Origin: VRUE01 sp963702035
Lineage (GTDB): Bacteria; Actinomycetota; Thermoleophilia; Solirubrobacterales; 70-9
Assembly: GCA_963702035.1 (NCBI GenBank)
Contig: OY969700.1
Coordinates: 496,001-560,000 of the forward strand
Direction of reading: 5' to 3'
DNA: 64,000 nt
This document shows, piece by piece, positions 10,135-18,398 of this stretch; position 1 is the first letter of the stretch, and every line of letters starts with the position of its first letter. Below the pieces are notes generated by a model. It had not been told where the DNA came from and ran no database searches. It saw nothing but the letters and a program-made list of their open reading frames with translations. The translations under genes and the position numbers were made by a program.

Positions 10135-11733
10135 TCAGGGTCCCGGCGTGCGTTCGACCGCGGCCTCGGCGGTTGCCGCCTCGGCCTCGCGGATCGCGGC
10201 GCCCTCCAGGGCGTTGGAGAGCGCCCGCACGTAGGCCCTGGCCGAGGCCTCGAGGATGTCCGTGGCCACCCCCTGGCCGGTCGCCAGGCGTCCGGCGGCG
10301 CGCAGCATCACGGTCACCTGGCCGAGCGCGTCCTCTCCCCCGGTCACCGCCTCTACCGTGTACTGGCGCAGCTCGCACTCGGTGCCGACGGCTCTCTGGA
10401 TCGCGAGGAAGATCGCGTCGACCGGGCCGTCGCCGCCCGACTCGCCGACCACCTCCTCGCCGGAGGGCAGGGTGACGGCGACACGGGCCAGCGGCTCGCG
10501 TCGCGAGCCCGCCGCGACCTCGAACCAGGCCAGCTCGTGGGCGTCGGCGCGCTCGCGCATCTCGTCGGAGACGATCGCCTCCAGGTCGAGCGCGGTGACC
10601 TGCTTCTTGCGGTCGGCGATCTCCTTGAAGCGCTTGAAGGCGGCGTTGAGCGCGTTGCCCTCGATCTTGAAGCCGAGCTGCTCCAGTGCGTCGCGCAGCG
10701 CGTGGCGGCCGGAGTGCTTGCCCAGCACGAGCGAGTTCGACTCCAGGCCGACTTCGGTCGCGTCCATGATCTCGTAGGTGGTGCGCTCCTTGAGCACGCC
10801 GTCCTGGTGGATGCCGGACTCGTGGGCGAACGCGTTGCGGCCGACGATCGCCTTGTTGGGCTGGATCGCGTAGCCGGTCAGGCGGGAGACCATGCGGCTG
10901 GTCCGGGCCAGCTCGCGGCTGTTCAGCCCGGTCGAGAGCCCGTGTACGTCCTCCCTGGTCTTGATCAGCATCACGATCTCCTCCAGCGAGCAGTTGCCGG
11001 CGCGCTCGCCGATCCCGTTGACCGCGCACTCGACCTGGCGGGCGCCGGCCAGGACGCCGGCGTAGGAGTTGGCGACGGCCAGGCCGAGGTCGTCGTGACA
11101 GTGGACCGAGATCTCGACCTCGCGCAGGCCCGGCACCAACTCGTAGAGGCGGCGGAAGTAGTCCGCGTACTCCTCCGGGGTCGTGTAGCCGACGGTGTCG
11201 GGGACGTTGATGACCGTCGCCCCCTCCTCGACCGCGATCGCGCAGACCTCGGCGGTGAACTCGATGTCGGCGCGGGTCGCGTCCATCGGCGAGAACTCGA
11301 CGTCGTCGCAGTAGGACTTGGCCAGCGTGACGGCGGCGCGGGCCTGCCCCTTGACGTCCTCGCGGTCGGTCTGCAGCTGGTGCTCGATGTGGATGTCGGA
11401 GGTAGAGATGAAGGTGTGGATGCGCGGGCGGTCGGCGTCGCGGATCGCGCCCCAGGCGGCGTCGATATCGGCCTTGTGGGTGCGGGCGAGGCCGCAGATG
11501 ACCGGTCCCTCGACCTGCCGCGAGATCGCCTCGACCGCCTCGAAGTCGCCGGGTGAGGTGATCGGGAAGCCGGCCTCGATCACGTCGACGCCGAGCCGCG
11601 CCAGCTGCTGGGCGATCTCGACCTTTTCCGCCTTGTTCAGCGAGATGCCCGGCGACTGCTCGCCATCGCGCAGGGTGGTGTCGAAGATGTGGACGCGGTT
11701 TGCGTCAGATGCGGTACTCGGCCTGGTGCTCAC
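10135..11733 (-). CDS. leuA: 2-isopropylmalate synthase
   Basis: Commits 2-oxoisovalerate and acetyl-CoA to leucine synthesis. 532 residues: VHIFDTTLRDGEQSPGISL, VIEAGFPITSPGDFEAV, SVHCHDDLGLAVANS, VNGIGERAGNCSLEE and AHESGIHQDGVLK in the TIM barrel, then a C-terminal LeuA regulatory domain (PSGEEVVGESGGDGPVDAIF) for leucine feedback. Starts at GTG 11733 with GGAGAAGGAGG 6-7 nt upstream. That Shine-Dalgarno is complementary to the Leu codons of the leader peptide at 11800-11859. Confidence 0.95.
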   Translation of the reverse strand: MSTRPSTASDANRVHIFDTTLRDGEQSPGISLNKAEKVEIAQQLARLGVDVIEAGFPITSPGDFEAVEAISRQVEGPVICGLARTHKADIDAAWGAIRDADRPRIHTFISTSDIHIEHQLQTDREDVKGQARAAVTLAKSYCDDVEFSPMDATRADIEFTAEVCAIAVEEGATVINVPDTVGYTTPEEYADYFRRLYELVPGLREVEISVHCHDDLGLAVANSYAGVLAGARQVECAVNGIGERAGNCSLEEIVMLIKTREDVHGLSTGLNSRELARTSRMVSRLTGYAIQPNKAIVGRNAFAHESGIHQDGVLKERTTYEIMDATEVGLESNSLVLGKHSGRHALRDALEQLGFKIEGNALNAAFKRFKEIADRKKQVTALDLEAIVSDEMRERADAHELAWFEVAAGSRREPLARVAVTLPSGEEVVGESGGDGPVDAIFLAIQRAVGTECELRQYTVEAVTGGEDALGQVTVMLRAAGRLATGQGVATDILEASARAYVRALSNALEGAAIREAEAATAEAAVERTPGP

Positions 11734-11740
11734 GGGCTTC

Positions 11741-11829
11741 CTCCTTCTCCGGTGCTCTCGAATGACCTCTGTCTCTCGCGGCTATCGCGCCGCCCAGCGC
11801 TATTCCCCCCGAAGGGGGAGGAGAAGGAG
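11741..11829 (-). promoter_or_regulatory. Candidate leuA translational attenuator: SD pairs with leader Leu codons
   Basis: In the minus-strand mRNA, CTCCTTCTCC (11829 to 11820, spanning Leu codons of the leader) is the exact reverse complement of GGAGAAGGAG (11750 to 11741), the leuA Shine-Dalgarno. Between them is a CCCCC-TTCG-GGGGG hairpin. A ribosome stalled on the Leu codons would hide the anti-SD; after release the SD could be sequestered. No T tract for a terminator is seen. Confidence 0.65.
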
Positions 11830-11859
11830 TAGCGCGAGGCTGTCAAAGCGGTGCGTCAT
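11800..11859 (-). CDS. Leucine-rich leader peptide of leuA
   Basis: 19-residue ORF, MTHRFDSLALLLLLPLRGE, with seven Leu codons, five of them consecutive, ending 66 nt before the leuA start. Its composition and position are those of an amino-acid biosynthesis leader peptide; leuA leaders of this kind are known in actinobacteria. The ribosome-binding site is weak. A -10-like TACGCT at 11875-11880 would start the RNA just before the ATG. Confidence 0.8.
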   Translation of the reverse strand: MTHRFDSLALLLLLPLRGE

Positions 11860-11932
11860 TCGCCGCACCAGCTTAGCGTAGGCTGCCCGGATCGCAAGGA
11901 TCGACCGCACCACCGTCCTGGCGCTGCTGGCG

Positions 11933-13282
11933 ATGAGCATGAGCGTGCTCGTCATCGCCAACGACTTCTCCGCGATCAACGTCGCGATCCCGACGATGGA
12001 GAAGGACTTCGGCACCAACATCAACACGATCCAGTGGGTGGTCAACGGCTACGCCCTCACCTTCGGCGTGATGATCGTCACCGGGGGCCGCCTCGCCGAC
12101 ATGTTCGGCCGCCGCCGCGCCTTCTTCCTCGGCACCGCGATCTTCGCCTCGATGTCGGCGCTGGGCGGAGCCGCCCAGACGGAGACCTGGCTGATCGTGA
12201 CCCGCGTCGTGATGGGAATCGGCGGGGCGCTGATGTGGCCGGCGATCCTCGGCATGACCTACGAGCTGCTGCCGGCCGAGAAGGCCGGTCTGGCCGGCGG
12301 GATCGTCATCGGCACGGCGGGGCTCGGCAACGCCCTCGGCCCCTTGATCGGCGGCGTCCTCACGGAGACTCTGAGCTGGCGCTGGATCTTCTTCCTCAAT
12401 GTGCCGGTCGCCGCCTTCGCCGTGCTCGTCACCTACTACCTGGTCCACGTCAAAGACCCCGAGGAAGGTGAGCAGAAGATCGATTACCCCGGGATCGCGA
12501 CGATCTCGGTCGGCCTCGTCTCGCTTCTCGTCGGGCTCGACCAGGTCAACGACTGGGGTTGGGGCGACCCGCGGGTGATCGGCATGTTCGCGCTGGCCGC
12601 GGCCCTGATCGCATCCTTCGTGCCGATCGAGCGGCGGGCGGGGCTGAGCGCGCTGGTGCCGCGGGCGGTGATAAGGAATGAGAGCTTCCGCGCCTCCTGC
12701 GTGGCGGTCACGCTGATGTCGGCGACCTTCTTTGCCGCCCTCCTCTACCTGCCGCAGTTCATGCAGAAGCATCTCGACTACTCGCCGCTCGAAGCCGGCG
12801 TCGGCATGCTGCCCTTCCTCGCCACCTTCGCCTTGGTCTCCTTCATCGCCGGCCCGCTCTACAACCGGCTCGGGGCGAAGCCGCTGGTGGTGGTCGGCGC
12901 CGCCTGCATCACGATCGCGCCGTTCCTCTTCTCGCAGGTCACCGAAAGCTCCGTCTACGCCGCCCTGGTCCCGGGGATGTTCGTGCTCGGCATCGGCATC
13001 GGCAGCTTCTACCCCACCGCGACGACCGCCGGGGTCACCTCGGTCGACGAATCGCAGAGCAGCCTCGCCGGCGGGATCCTCTATATGTGCCAGATCGCCG
13101 GCGGCGCGATCGGCCTCGGCCTGACGACGACGATCTTCTCCGCCCAGGAATCGTTCGTCAACGGCATCCAGGCCGCCTTCCGGCTCGACGCCGCGCTGTC
13201 CCTGGTCGGCTTCCTTATCGCCCTGTTCTTCGTCGGCGGCCGCCTGATCAAGCGCGGCGCCCCTGAGGAGACGGCTGCTTAG
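11933..13282 (+). CDS. MFS drug:H+ antiporter (DHA2-like, 14 TM)
   Basis: 449 residues from the first ATG, all hydrophobic segments of a 14-TM exporter: NVAIPTMEKDF after TM1, the motif-A loop GGRLADMFGRRRAF, and the motif-C-like GTAGLGNALGPLIGG. TM1 looks clipped: the same frame continues upstream (DRTTVLALLAMSMSV) to 11882 without ATG, GTG or TTG. The fuller TM1 suggests a start near 11891 (ATC), 6 nt after a -10-like TAGGCT. Divergent from the leu leader; substrate unknown. Confidence 0.85.
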   Translation: MSMSVLVIANDFSAINVAIPTMEKDFGTNINTIQWVVNGYALTFGVMIVTGGRLADMFGRRRAFFLGTAIFASMSALGGAAQTETWLIVTRVVMGIGGALMWPAILGMTYELLPAEKAGLAGGIVIGTAGLGNALGPLIGGVLTETLSWRWIFFLNVPVAAFAVLVTYYLVHVKDPEEGEQKIDYPGIATISVGLVSLLVGLDQVNDWGWGDPRVIGMFALAAALIASFVPIERRAGLSALVPRAVIRNESFRASCVAVTLMSATFFAALLYLPQFMQKHLDYSPLEAGVGMLPFLATFALVSFIAGPLYNRLGAKPLVVVGAACITIAPFLFSQVTESSVYAALVPGMFVLGIGIGSFYPTATTAGVTSVDESQSSLAGGILYMCQIAGGAIGLGLTTTIFSAQESFVNGIQAAFRLDAALSLVGFLIALFFVGGRLIKRGAPEETAA

Positions 13283-13289
13283 CGGCGGA

Positions 13290-13847
13290 TCACTTGAACT
13301 GATGCACTTCGTTGCTGCCGGAGCCGCCGAACAGCGTGTCCATGCCGGGCCCGCCACCGAGAACGTCGTTGCCGGGCCCGCCGATCAGGACGTCGTCGCC
13401 GGGGCCTCCGTAGAGCACGTCATCGCCTCGCCAGCCGATCAGACGGTCGTTGCCCTGGCCGCCGACGAGCTTGTCGGGGCCCGCTCCGCCGATCAGGACA
13501 TCGTCGCCGGCACCGCCCCGCATGGTCACCGGCACGGCGATGTTCTTCGCCACCGAGACCCGGTCTTCGCCACCGCCGGCATTTACTTCGAAGCCGCCAA
13601 TCGAGGGTGCGGCGCAGACCAGCTCGTTCGGGTTGTCTTCGGGATGCGTGCAGACCGCGCCGCCGACTTCGAGCTGCACGAGCGAGTCGATCACGTATTC
13701 GCGCCCGTCAGGGCTGAGCCAGATCCTGATCGAGTTCGCTTCTTCGCCGCCGGCGAGCAGCACCGTGTAGGACTTTCCGCCCGCCTGTGCGACGCCGGGC
13801 GCGAGCAGCGCCAGGAGGGCAAGCGAGATGAGTAGGAGCTTCTTCAT
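13290..13847 (-). CDS. Secreted RTX/hemolysin-type calcium-binding repeat protein
   Basis: 185 residues with a clear signal peptide (MKKLLLISLALLALLAPGVAQA) and C-terminal glycine-aspartate nonapeptide repeats (GGAGDDVLIGGAGPDKLVGG, GPGDDVLIGGPGNDVLGGG, GMDTLFGGSGSNE) that form a calcium-binding beta-roll. The domain between has two cysteines (AVCTHPEDNPNELVC) that could form a disulphide. It lacks a catalytic domain, so it is probably a structural or adhesin-like exoprotein. It is 36 bp downstream of the oxidoreductase gene and convergent with the MFS gene. Confidence 0.75.
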   Translation of the reverse strand: MKKLLLISLALLALLAPGVAQAGGKSYTVLLAGGEEANSIRIWLSPDGREYVIDSLVQLEVGGAVCTHPEDNPNELVCAAPSIGGFEVNAGGGEDRVSVAKNIAVPVTMRGGAGDDVLIGGAGPDKLVGGQGNDRLIGWRGDDVLYGGPGDDVLIGGPGNDVLGGGPGMDTLFGGSGSNEVHQFK

Positions 13848-13883
13848 TCGAGGTCGTCCCCGCCACCGATCGGGTCGGAGCGT

Positions 13884-14918
13884 CTATGAAGGAAACAACA
13901 CGACCTTGCCTACGTTGCGGCGCTCGGCGATGAATTTATGCGCGTCCCCGGCATGCTCGAAGGGAAATGCCTCGGCGACCACCGGCTCGAGCCTGCCCGC
14001 CTCCAGGTCCTCGGTCAGCGGGTCGAGCACCCGGTCGAGGCTGCCCTCGGCGTCCCACCACTTGAGCATGTTGAGCCCGAAGACCCCTTTGTTCTCGTTC
14101 ATGACCAGCAGGCTCTTCCACCACGGCATCGTCGCGCTCGGCATCGAGACCAGGCTCTTCAGCATCGCGCCGATGTTCCGTTTGCCGTCCTTGGTGCCCT
14201 CGGAGAGCCCATACATGACCATTCGCCCTCCGGATCGGAGCAGGCGGTAGTCCTTGCGGAAGGAGGTGGGGCCGAGCGCGTCGATCACCAGGTCGACACC
14301 CTCGCCGCCGGTGATCCGCATGACCTCGGCCTCGAAGTCCCGCGAGCGGTAGTCGATCGGGTGATCGACTCCCTGGGCGCGGATCGCCTCGTGCTTGGAC
14401 GGCGAGGCCGTGCCGAAGATCTCGGCGCCGGCGTTGCGGGCGATCTGCGTCGCCGAGATCCCCACTCCGCCCGCGGCGGCGTGGATCAGGACACGGTCGC
14501 CCCCGCGCAGGCTGCCCATCAGGATCAGCGCCGCGTAGGCGGTGCCGTAGTTGACCGGGATCGCCGCTCCCTGCTCGAAGCTGAGCCCGGCGGGCAGCGC
14601 GAACGCCTGCTCGGCGGGGACCGTGACCAGCTCGGCCTGGCCGCCGAAGCGCGTGCCCCCGACGACCCGGTCGCCGATCTTGAACTCGCCGACGCCCTCG
14701 CCCACCGACTCCACCTCGCCGGCGACCTCATAGCCCAGCACGCAGGGCGGCTTCGGCGCGTCGGGATAGAGGCCGACCCGCGCCATCGTGTCGGCGAAGT
14801 TGATCCCCGCGGCCTTCACCGCGATCCGGACGTCCCCGGGACCCACCGGCGGGTCGGGATGCTCCTGCACCTTGAGTACGTCGTATCCGCCGGTCCCCGT
14901 CAGCACCACCGCCTTCAC
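13884..14918 (-). CDS. Zinc-independent MDR oxidoreductase (quinone oxidoreductase-like)
   Basis: 344 residues: GroES-like fold (GPGDVRIAVKAAGINFADTMAR, YEVAGEVESVGEGV) and a Rossmann domain with HAAAGGVGISATQIARNAGA, the AAxxGGVG form of NADPH-binding motif seen in QOR/zeta-crystallin proteins. The catalytic and structural zinc ligands of classical alcohol dehydrogenases are absent. I chose GTG 14918 because TAATCT (14926-14931) ends 7 nt before it; GTG 14924 is an alternative. Substrate unknown. Confidence 0.82.
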   Translation of the reverse strand: MKAVVLTGTGGYDVLKVQEHPDPPVGPGDVRIAVKAAGINFADTMARVGLYPDAPKPPCVLGYEVAGEVESVGEGVGEFKIGDRVVGGTRFGGQAELVTVPAEQAFALPAGLSFEQGAAIPVNYGTAYAALILMGSLRGGDRVLIHAAAGGVGISATQIARNAGAEIFGTASPSKHEAIRAQGVDHPIDYRSRDFEAEVMRITGGEGVDLVIDALGPTSFRKDYRLLRSGGRMVMYGLSEGTKDGKRNIGAMLKSLVSMPSATMPWWKSLLVMNENKGVFGLNMLKWWDAEGSLDRVLDPLTEDLEAGRLEPVVAEAFPFEHAGDAHKFIAERRNVGKVVLFPS

Positions 14919-14932
14919 AGGCACAAGATTAG

Positions 14933-15037
14933 CTCTAAGGTCGTCAGACCAAGCAGAGCAAGGACGCAGGGAGCGTGGCGTGCTCTGCACGCGAGCGACC
15001 GAGGACGCCGCTATGCGCCGGTCGGACGGCCTTAGAG
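14933..15037 (-). repeat. Structured element, family 1, copy A (3' end of serA)
   Basis: Arms 14933-14950 and 15020-15037 are complementary over 18 bp with two mismatches, one a G-U pair, and include the serA stop codon (15032-15034). The core carries two boxes shared with copies B and C, read on minus: GGCGTCCTCGGTCGC (14995-15009) and CTCCCTGCGTCC (14962-14973), around a small inner hairpin (GCGTGC/GCACGC). Arms bear no resemblance to those of B or C. Confidence 0.75.
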
Positions 15038-16612
15038 ATCGATTGAGCGGCCGATTGAGAACCCGTCGAGCTCGAGGATCTTGTCGATCGTCTCGGCCCG
15101 TACCGGCGCGTCGGTGGTCAACGCCATCACCGCGCGCTCCCCGCCCGGCTCGGCGCCGACCGCGGCGGAGATGATGTTGACGCCCTGCTCGCCGAACATC
15201 GTCCCGACCCGGCCGATCATCCCCGGCCGGTCCGCGTAGCTGAAGACGGCGAGGTGCTCGGCGAAGGGCAGGTAGAAGCTCTCGCCGAGGACGGAGACAA
15301 GGTAGGGCTCGTTGCGCGGTCCGACGCCGGTGCCGGCGACCTCGACCGCGTCCTCGCCGGAGCCGAGCCGCACCGTGATCAGCTCGGTGAAGTCCTTGGA
15401 GCCGCCGTCCTTGGTCTCGACCAGCTCGATCCCGCGCTCCTCGGCCATCTGGGGAGCGTTGACGAGGTTGACGGGCTCCTCGGTGTGGCCCGAGAGGATG
15501 CCGACCAGGACCGCGATGCCGAGCAGGCGCGTGTCGTAGGAGGCGATGCGGCCGCGGAACTCGACCGAGACGCCGCCGATCGAGCCATCCCCCAGGCCTT
15601 GAGCGAGGCGACCCAGCTTTTCGCAGAGAGGAACGAACGGGGCCAGGGCCTCCATCTCCTCCGGGCGCACGGCGGCGATGTTGACCGCGTTGGTGACGAC
15701 GCCGCCGCTCAGCGCCGCGATCACCTGTTCAGCCGTGACCACGCCGGCGCGGTCCTGTGCCTCTGCCGTCGAGGCACCCAGGTGCGGGGTGACGACCACG
15801 TCGTCGCGGCCGAAGAGCGGGTGCTCGGTGAACGGCTCGGAGGGAAAGACGTCGAGCGCGGCACCGCCCAGCTTGCCCGACTCGAGCCCGGCCAGCACGG
15901 CGCCGAGGTCGACCAGCTCGCCGCGGGCGCAGTTGACGACGCGGGCGCCGTCCACCATCGCGGCGACCGCCCCGGCGTCGATCAGGTCGATCGTGTCCGG
16001 CGTCTTCGGCACGTGCAGGGTGACGATGTCGGCCCGCCCGAGCAGCTCGCTCAGCTCCTCGACGCCCTCGACGCCGAGCTCTTTGAAGCGCTCCGCGGAG
16101 ACGAACTTGTCGAAGGCGACGACGTCCATCTCGAAGGCCTGGGCGCGTTTGGCGACGAGCTGGCCGATGCGGCCGAAGCCGACCACGCCGAGCGTCTTGC
16201 CGTAGAGCTCGGTTCCCTTGAACTTGGGCCGCTCCCAGGCGCCGCCGATCAGCGAGGCGTGCGCCCTCGGCACGTTGCGGCAGAGCGAGAGCATCAGCGC
16301 CAGCGTGTGCTCCGCGGCCGCGACCGAGTTCGATTCGGGCGCGTTGGCGACGACGATCCCGCGCCTGGTCGCGGCCGGGATGTCGACGTTGTCGACGCCG
16401 GTGCCGGCGCGGCCGATCACCTTGAGGCGGTCGGCGCGGTCGATCAGCTCGGGGGTCACCTGGGTCGCCGAGCGGACCAGGATCGCGTCGTAGGAGCCGA
16501 TCGATTGCATGAGCTCCTGGTCGGACATCTCGAGGCCGAGGTCGACGTCGAAGCTCTCGCGCAGCAGCTCGACGCCGGAATCGGCGATCTTCTCCTTGAC
16601 CAGGATCTTCAC
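15032..16612 (-). CDS. serA: D-3-phosphoglycerate dehydrogenase
   Basis: First step of serine synthesis, NAD-dependent. 526 residues, the long actinobacterial form: substrate domain, NAD domain with LGVVGFGRIGQLVAKRAQAF, catalytic NCARGELVD and TPHLGASTAEAQDRAG, an intervening allosteric (ASB) domain (TRLLGIAVLVGILSG), and a C-terminal ACT domain (LAVFSYADRPGMIGRVGTMF) that normally senses serine. The GTG overlaps the serC stop as GTGA, so serC and serA are translationally coupled. The upstream extension of this frame lies inside serC and is not used. Confidence 0.95.
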   Translation of the reverse strand: MKILVKEKIADSGVELLRESFDVDLGLEMSDQELMQSIGSYDAILVRSATQVTPELIDRADRLKVIGRAGTGVDNVDIPAATRRGIVVANAPESNSVAAAEHTLALMLSLCRNVPRAHASLIGGAWERPKFKGTELYGKTLGVVGFGRIGQLVAKRAQAFEMDVVAFDKFVSAERFKELGVEGVEELSELLGRADIVTLHVPKTPDTIDLIDAGAVAAMVDGARVVNCARGELVDLGAVLAGLESGKLGGAALDVFPSEPFTEHPLFGRDDVVVTPHLGASTAEAQDRAGVVTAEQVIAALSGGVVTNAVNIAAVRPEEMEALAPFVPLCEKLGRLAQGLGDGSIGGVSVEFRGRIASYDTRLLGIAVLVGILSGHTEEPVNLVNAPQMAEERGIELVETKDGGSKDFTELITVRLGSGEDAVEVAGTGVGPRNEPYLVSVLGESFYLPFAEHLAVFSYADRPGMIGRVGTMFGEQGVNIISAAVGAEPGGERAVMALTTDAPVRAETIDKILELDGFSIGRSIDL

Positions 16613-17748
16613 GGCGTCACCTCCGGGACGTTCTCGATCACCCAGTCGACGCAGGACGTGAGCGCCTCGACGTCGGCCGGCTCGACCGCGGGGAACATGC
16701 CGACGCGGAGCTGGTTGCGGCCCAGCTTGCGGTATGGCTCGACGTCGACGATTCCATTCGCTCGCAGGCTCGCGGCCACGACCGCGGCGTCGACCGAGTC
16801 GGCGAAGTCGATCGTGCCGACCACGAGCGAGCGCTTCGCCGGGTCGGCGACGAACGGGGTGGCGAAATCGCTCGCCTCGGCCCAGCCGTAGAGGTGCCCG
16901 GAGGACGTGCGGGTGCGCGCGACGCACGCATCGAGCCCACCGAGGCCGAGCATCCACTCGATCTGGTCGGCGAGCAGCAGCAGGGTCGCCAGCGCCGGCG
17001 TGTTGTAGGTCTGGTTCTTGCGCGAGTTCTCGAGCGCCGTCCGCAGTGAGAGGAAGGCGGGCTGCCAGCGCCCCTTCGCGGCGTCGAGCTGCTCGATCCG
17101 CTCGATCGCCGCCGGGCTCAGTGCCGCCAGCCAGAGGCCGCCGTCGGCGCCAAAGGCCTTCTGCGGGGCGAAGTAGTAGGCGTCAACCTGCGAGGCGTCG
17201 AGCGGCAGCCCGCCGGCGCCCGACGTGCCGTCGACCAGGACAAGCGCGTCGTCGGCCCCTTCTGGACGGCGCACGTCGACCATCACCCCGGTCGAGGTCT
17301 CGTTGTGTGCCCAGGCGATCGCGTCGGCCGCGGGATCGGCGACCGGTGCAGGCGCGTCGCCGGGCTCCGCCTCGACCACGATCGGGTCAGCGAGGAAGGG
17401 CGCGCCCGCGGTCACCTTGGCGAACTTCTGCGAGAACTCGCCGTAGCTGAGATGGAGGGCGCGGTCGCGGACGAGCCAGACGGCGGCCGCGTCCCAGAAA
17501 GCCGTCGTGCCGCCGTTGCCGAGCGCGATCTCGTAGCCACCGGGCAGGGCGAGTAGCTCGCCGAGGCCGGAGCGGATGCGGCCGACGAGGTCGCGCACCG
17601 GCGCCTGCCTGTGCGAGGTCCCCATCAGGTCGACGCGCTCGGCCAGCGCCGCGAGCGCCTCCGGGCGGACCTTCGAGGGCCCGCAGCCAAAACGGCCGTC
17701 GCCAGGCTTGAGCCCGGCAGGGATCTGAACTGAGGTCGAAGTGGGCAT
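16609..17748 (-). CDS. serC: Phosphoserine aminotransferase (actinobacterial type)
   Basis: Converts 3-phosphohydroxypyruvate to phosphoserine with glutamate. 379 residues: GDGRFGCGPSKVRPEALAAL, MGTSHRQAPVRDLVGRIRSG, GNGGTTAFWDAAAVWLV, and the PLP lysine in YYFAPQKAFGADGG. The sequence is of the mycobacterial/actinobacterial SerC group. ATG 17748; a -10-like TAACCT lies 10 nt upstream. Operon with serA; divergent from the cupin gene across two perfect palindromes. Confidence 0.93.
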   Translation of the reverse strand: MPTSTSVQIPAGLKPGDGRFGCGPSKVRPEALAALAERVDLMGTSHRQAPVRDLVGRIRSGLGELLALPGGYEIALGNGGTTAFWDAAAVWLVRDRALHLSYGEFSQKFAKVTAGAPFLADPIVVEAEPGDAPAPVADPAADAIAWAHNETSTGVMVDVRRPEGADDALVLVDGTSGAGGLPLDASQVDAYYFAPQKAFGADGGLWLAALSPAAIERIEQLDAAKGRWQPAFLSLRTALENSRKNQTYNTPALATLLLLADQIEWMLGLGGLDACVARTRTSSGHLYGWAEASDFATPFVADPAKRSLVVGTIDFADSVDAAVVAASLRANGIVDVEPYRKLGRNQLRVGMFPAVEPADVEALTSCVDWVIENVPEVTP

Positions 17749-17767
17749 CGGGCAGCCAAGGTTATTG

Positions 17768-17804
17768 ACCCGCGCGGGTGGACCCGGGCGAAGCTTCGCC
17801 CGGG
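17768..17804. promoter_or_regulatory. Two perfect palindromes in the serC/cupin divergent promoter
   Basis: ACCCGCGCGGGT (17768-17779) and the 22-bp CCCGGGCG-AAGCTT-CGCCCGGG (17783-17804) are both perfect and loop-free. They sit between the serC start (17748) and the cupin -10 (TACGAT, 17814-17819), in operator position for either gene. Confidence 0.5.
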
Positions 17805-17826
17805 CGTCTCGCGTACGATCCGGCCG

Positions 17827-18258
17827 ATGTCAGAGACCGCCAAACAGGGAGTGACGAAAGGCGACGGCTACGCCGTCGCCAACCTCGCCGACCTCGGCGA
17901 GGGGCCCGGCTTCCGCAAGATTCGCAAGGAGCTCGGCGTGACCGCCTTCGGCGCCAACGCGATTGTTCTGCCGCCGTCGTATGAGACCGGCAGTCATCTG
18001 CACGAGGAACAGGAGGAGCTCTACTTCCTTCACAGCGGCCGCATCGCGATCGAGTTCGGCGATGGCACGAGCCACGAACTCACCGCCGGCGGCCTCGCCT
18101 GGGTCGACGCGCCGACCGTGCGCAAGATCCGCAACCTGAGCGACGCAGAGGACGCCGTCTACGTAGTCGTCGGCGGCAAGGACGGCTACGTCGGCCGCGA
18201 CGGCAAGCTTCCCGAGGGCGAGACCCGCTTCGGCGCCGAAGGCCCTCCGGGGGCTTGA
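17827..18258 (+). CDS. Small cupin-domain protein
   Basis: 143 residues forming one cupin: GSHLHEEQEELYFLHSGRIAI carries the His/Glu metal-ligand motif 1, and LTAGGLAWVDAPTVRKIRN is motif 2 without the usual histidine. No second domain and no catalytic assignment possible. TACGAT ends 7 nt before the ATG (leaderless). Divergent from serC, tail to tail with ilvC across structured element C. Confidence 0.7.
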   Translation: MSETAKQGVTKGDGYAVANLADLGEGPGFRKIRKELGVTAFGANAIVLPPSYETGSHLHEEQEELYFLHSGRIAIEFGDGTSHELTAGGLAWVDAPTVRKIRNLSDAEDAVYVVVGGKDGYVGRDGKLPEGETRFGAEGPPGA

Positions 18259-18274
18259 AGTCCTAGTACGGGTT

Positions 18275-18398
18275 CCAGGGGTTCTGAGGGCAAGCAGGTC
18301 GGGGGACGCAGGGAGACCGACGAGGGGAGCGCACTTTTGTGCGTGACCCGAGGAGGGCGACTGAGGACCCCGAGATGCGCCGTCCTCAGAACCCCTGG
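18275..18398 (-). repeat. Structured element, family 1, copy C (3' end of ilvC)
   Basis: Perfect 15-bp arms, CCAGGGGTTCTGAGG (18275-18289) and its complement (18384-18398); the right arm is the last codons and stop of ilvC. Minus-strand boxes GGGGTCCTCAGTCGC (18357-18371) and CTCCCTGCGTCC (18304-18315) match copies A and B. The inner hairpin is ACGCAC-AAAA-GTGCGC. It also lies at the end of the converging cupin gene. Confidence 0.75.

Noticed and set aside
11734..11860. T-box riboswitch upstream of leuA
   Set aside because: No T-box sequence or specifier-loop layout was found; a leader peptide explains the region better.
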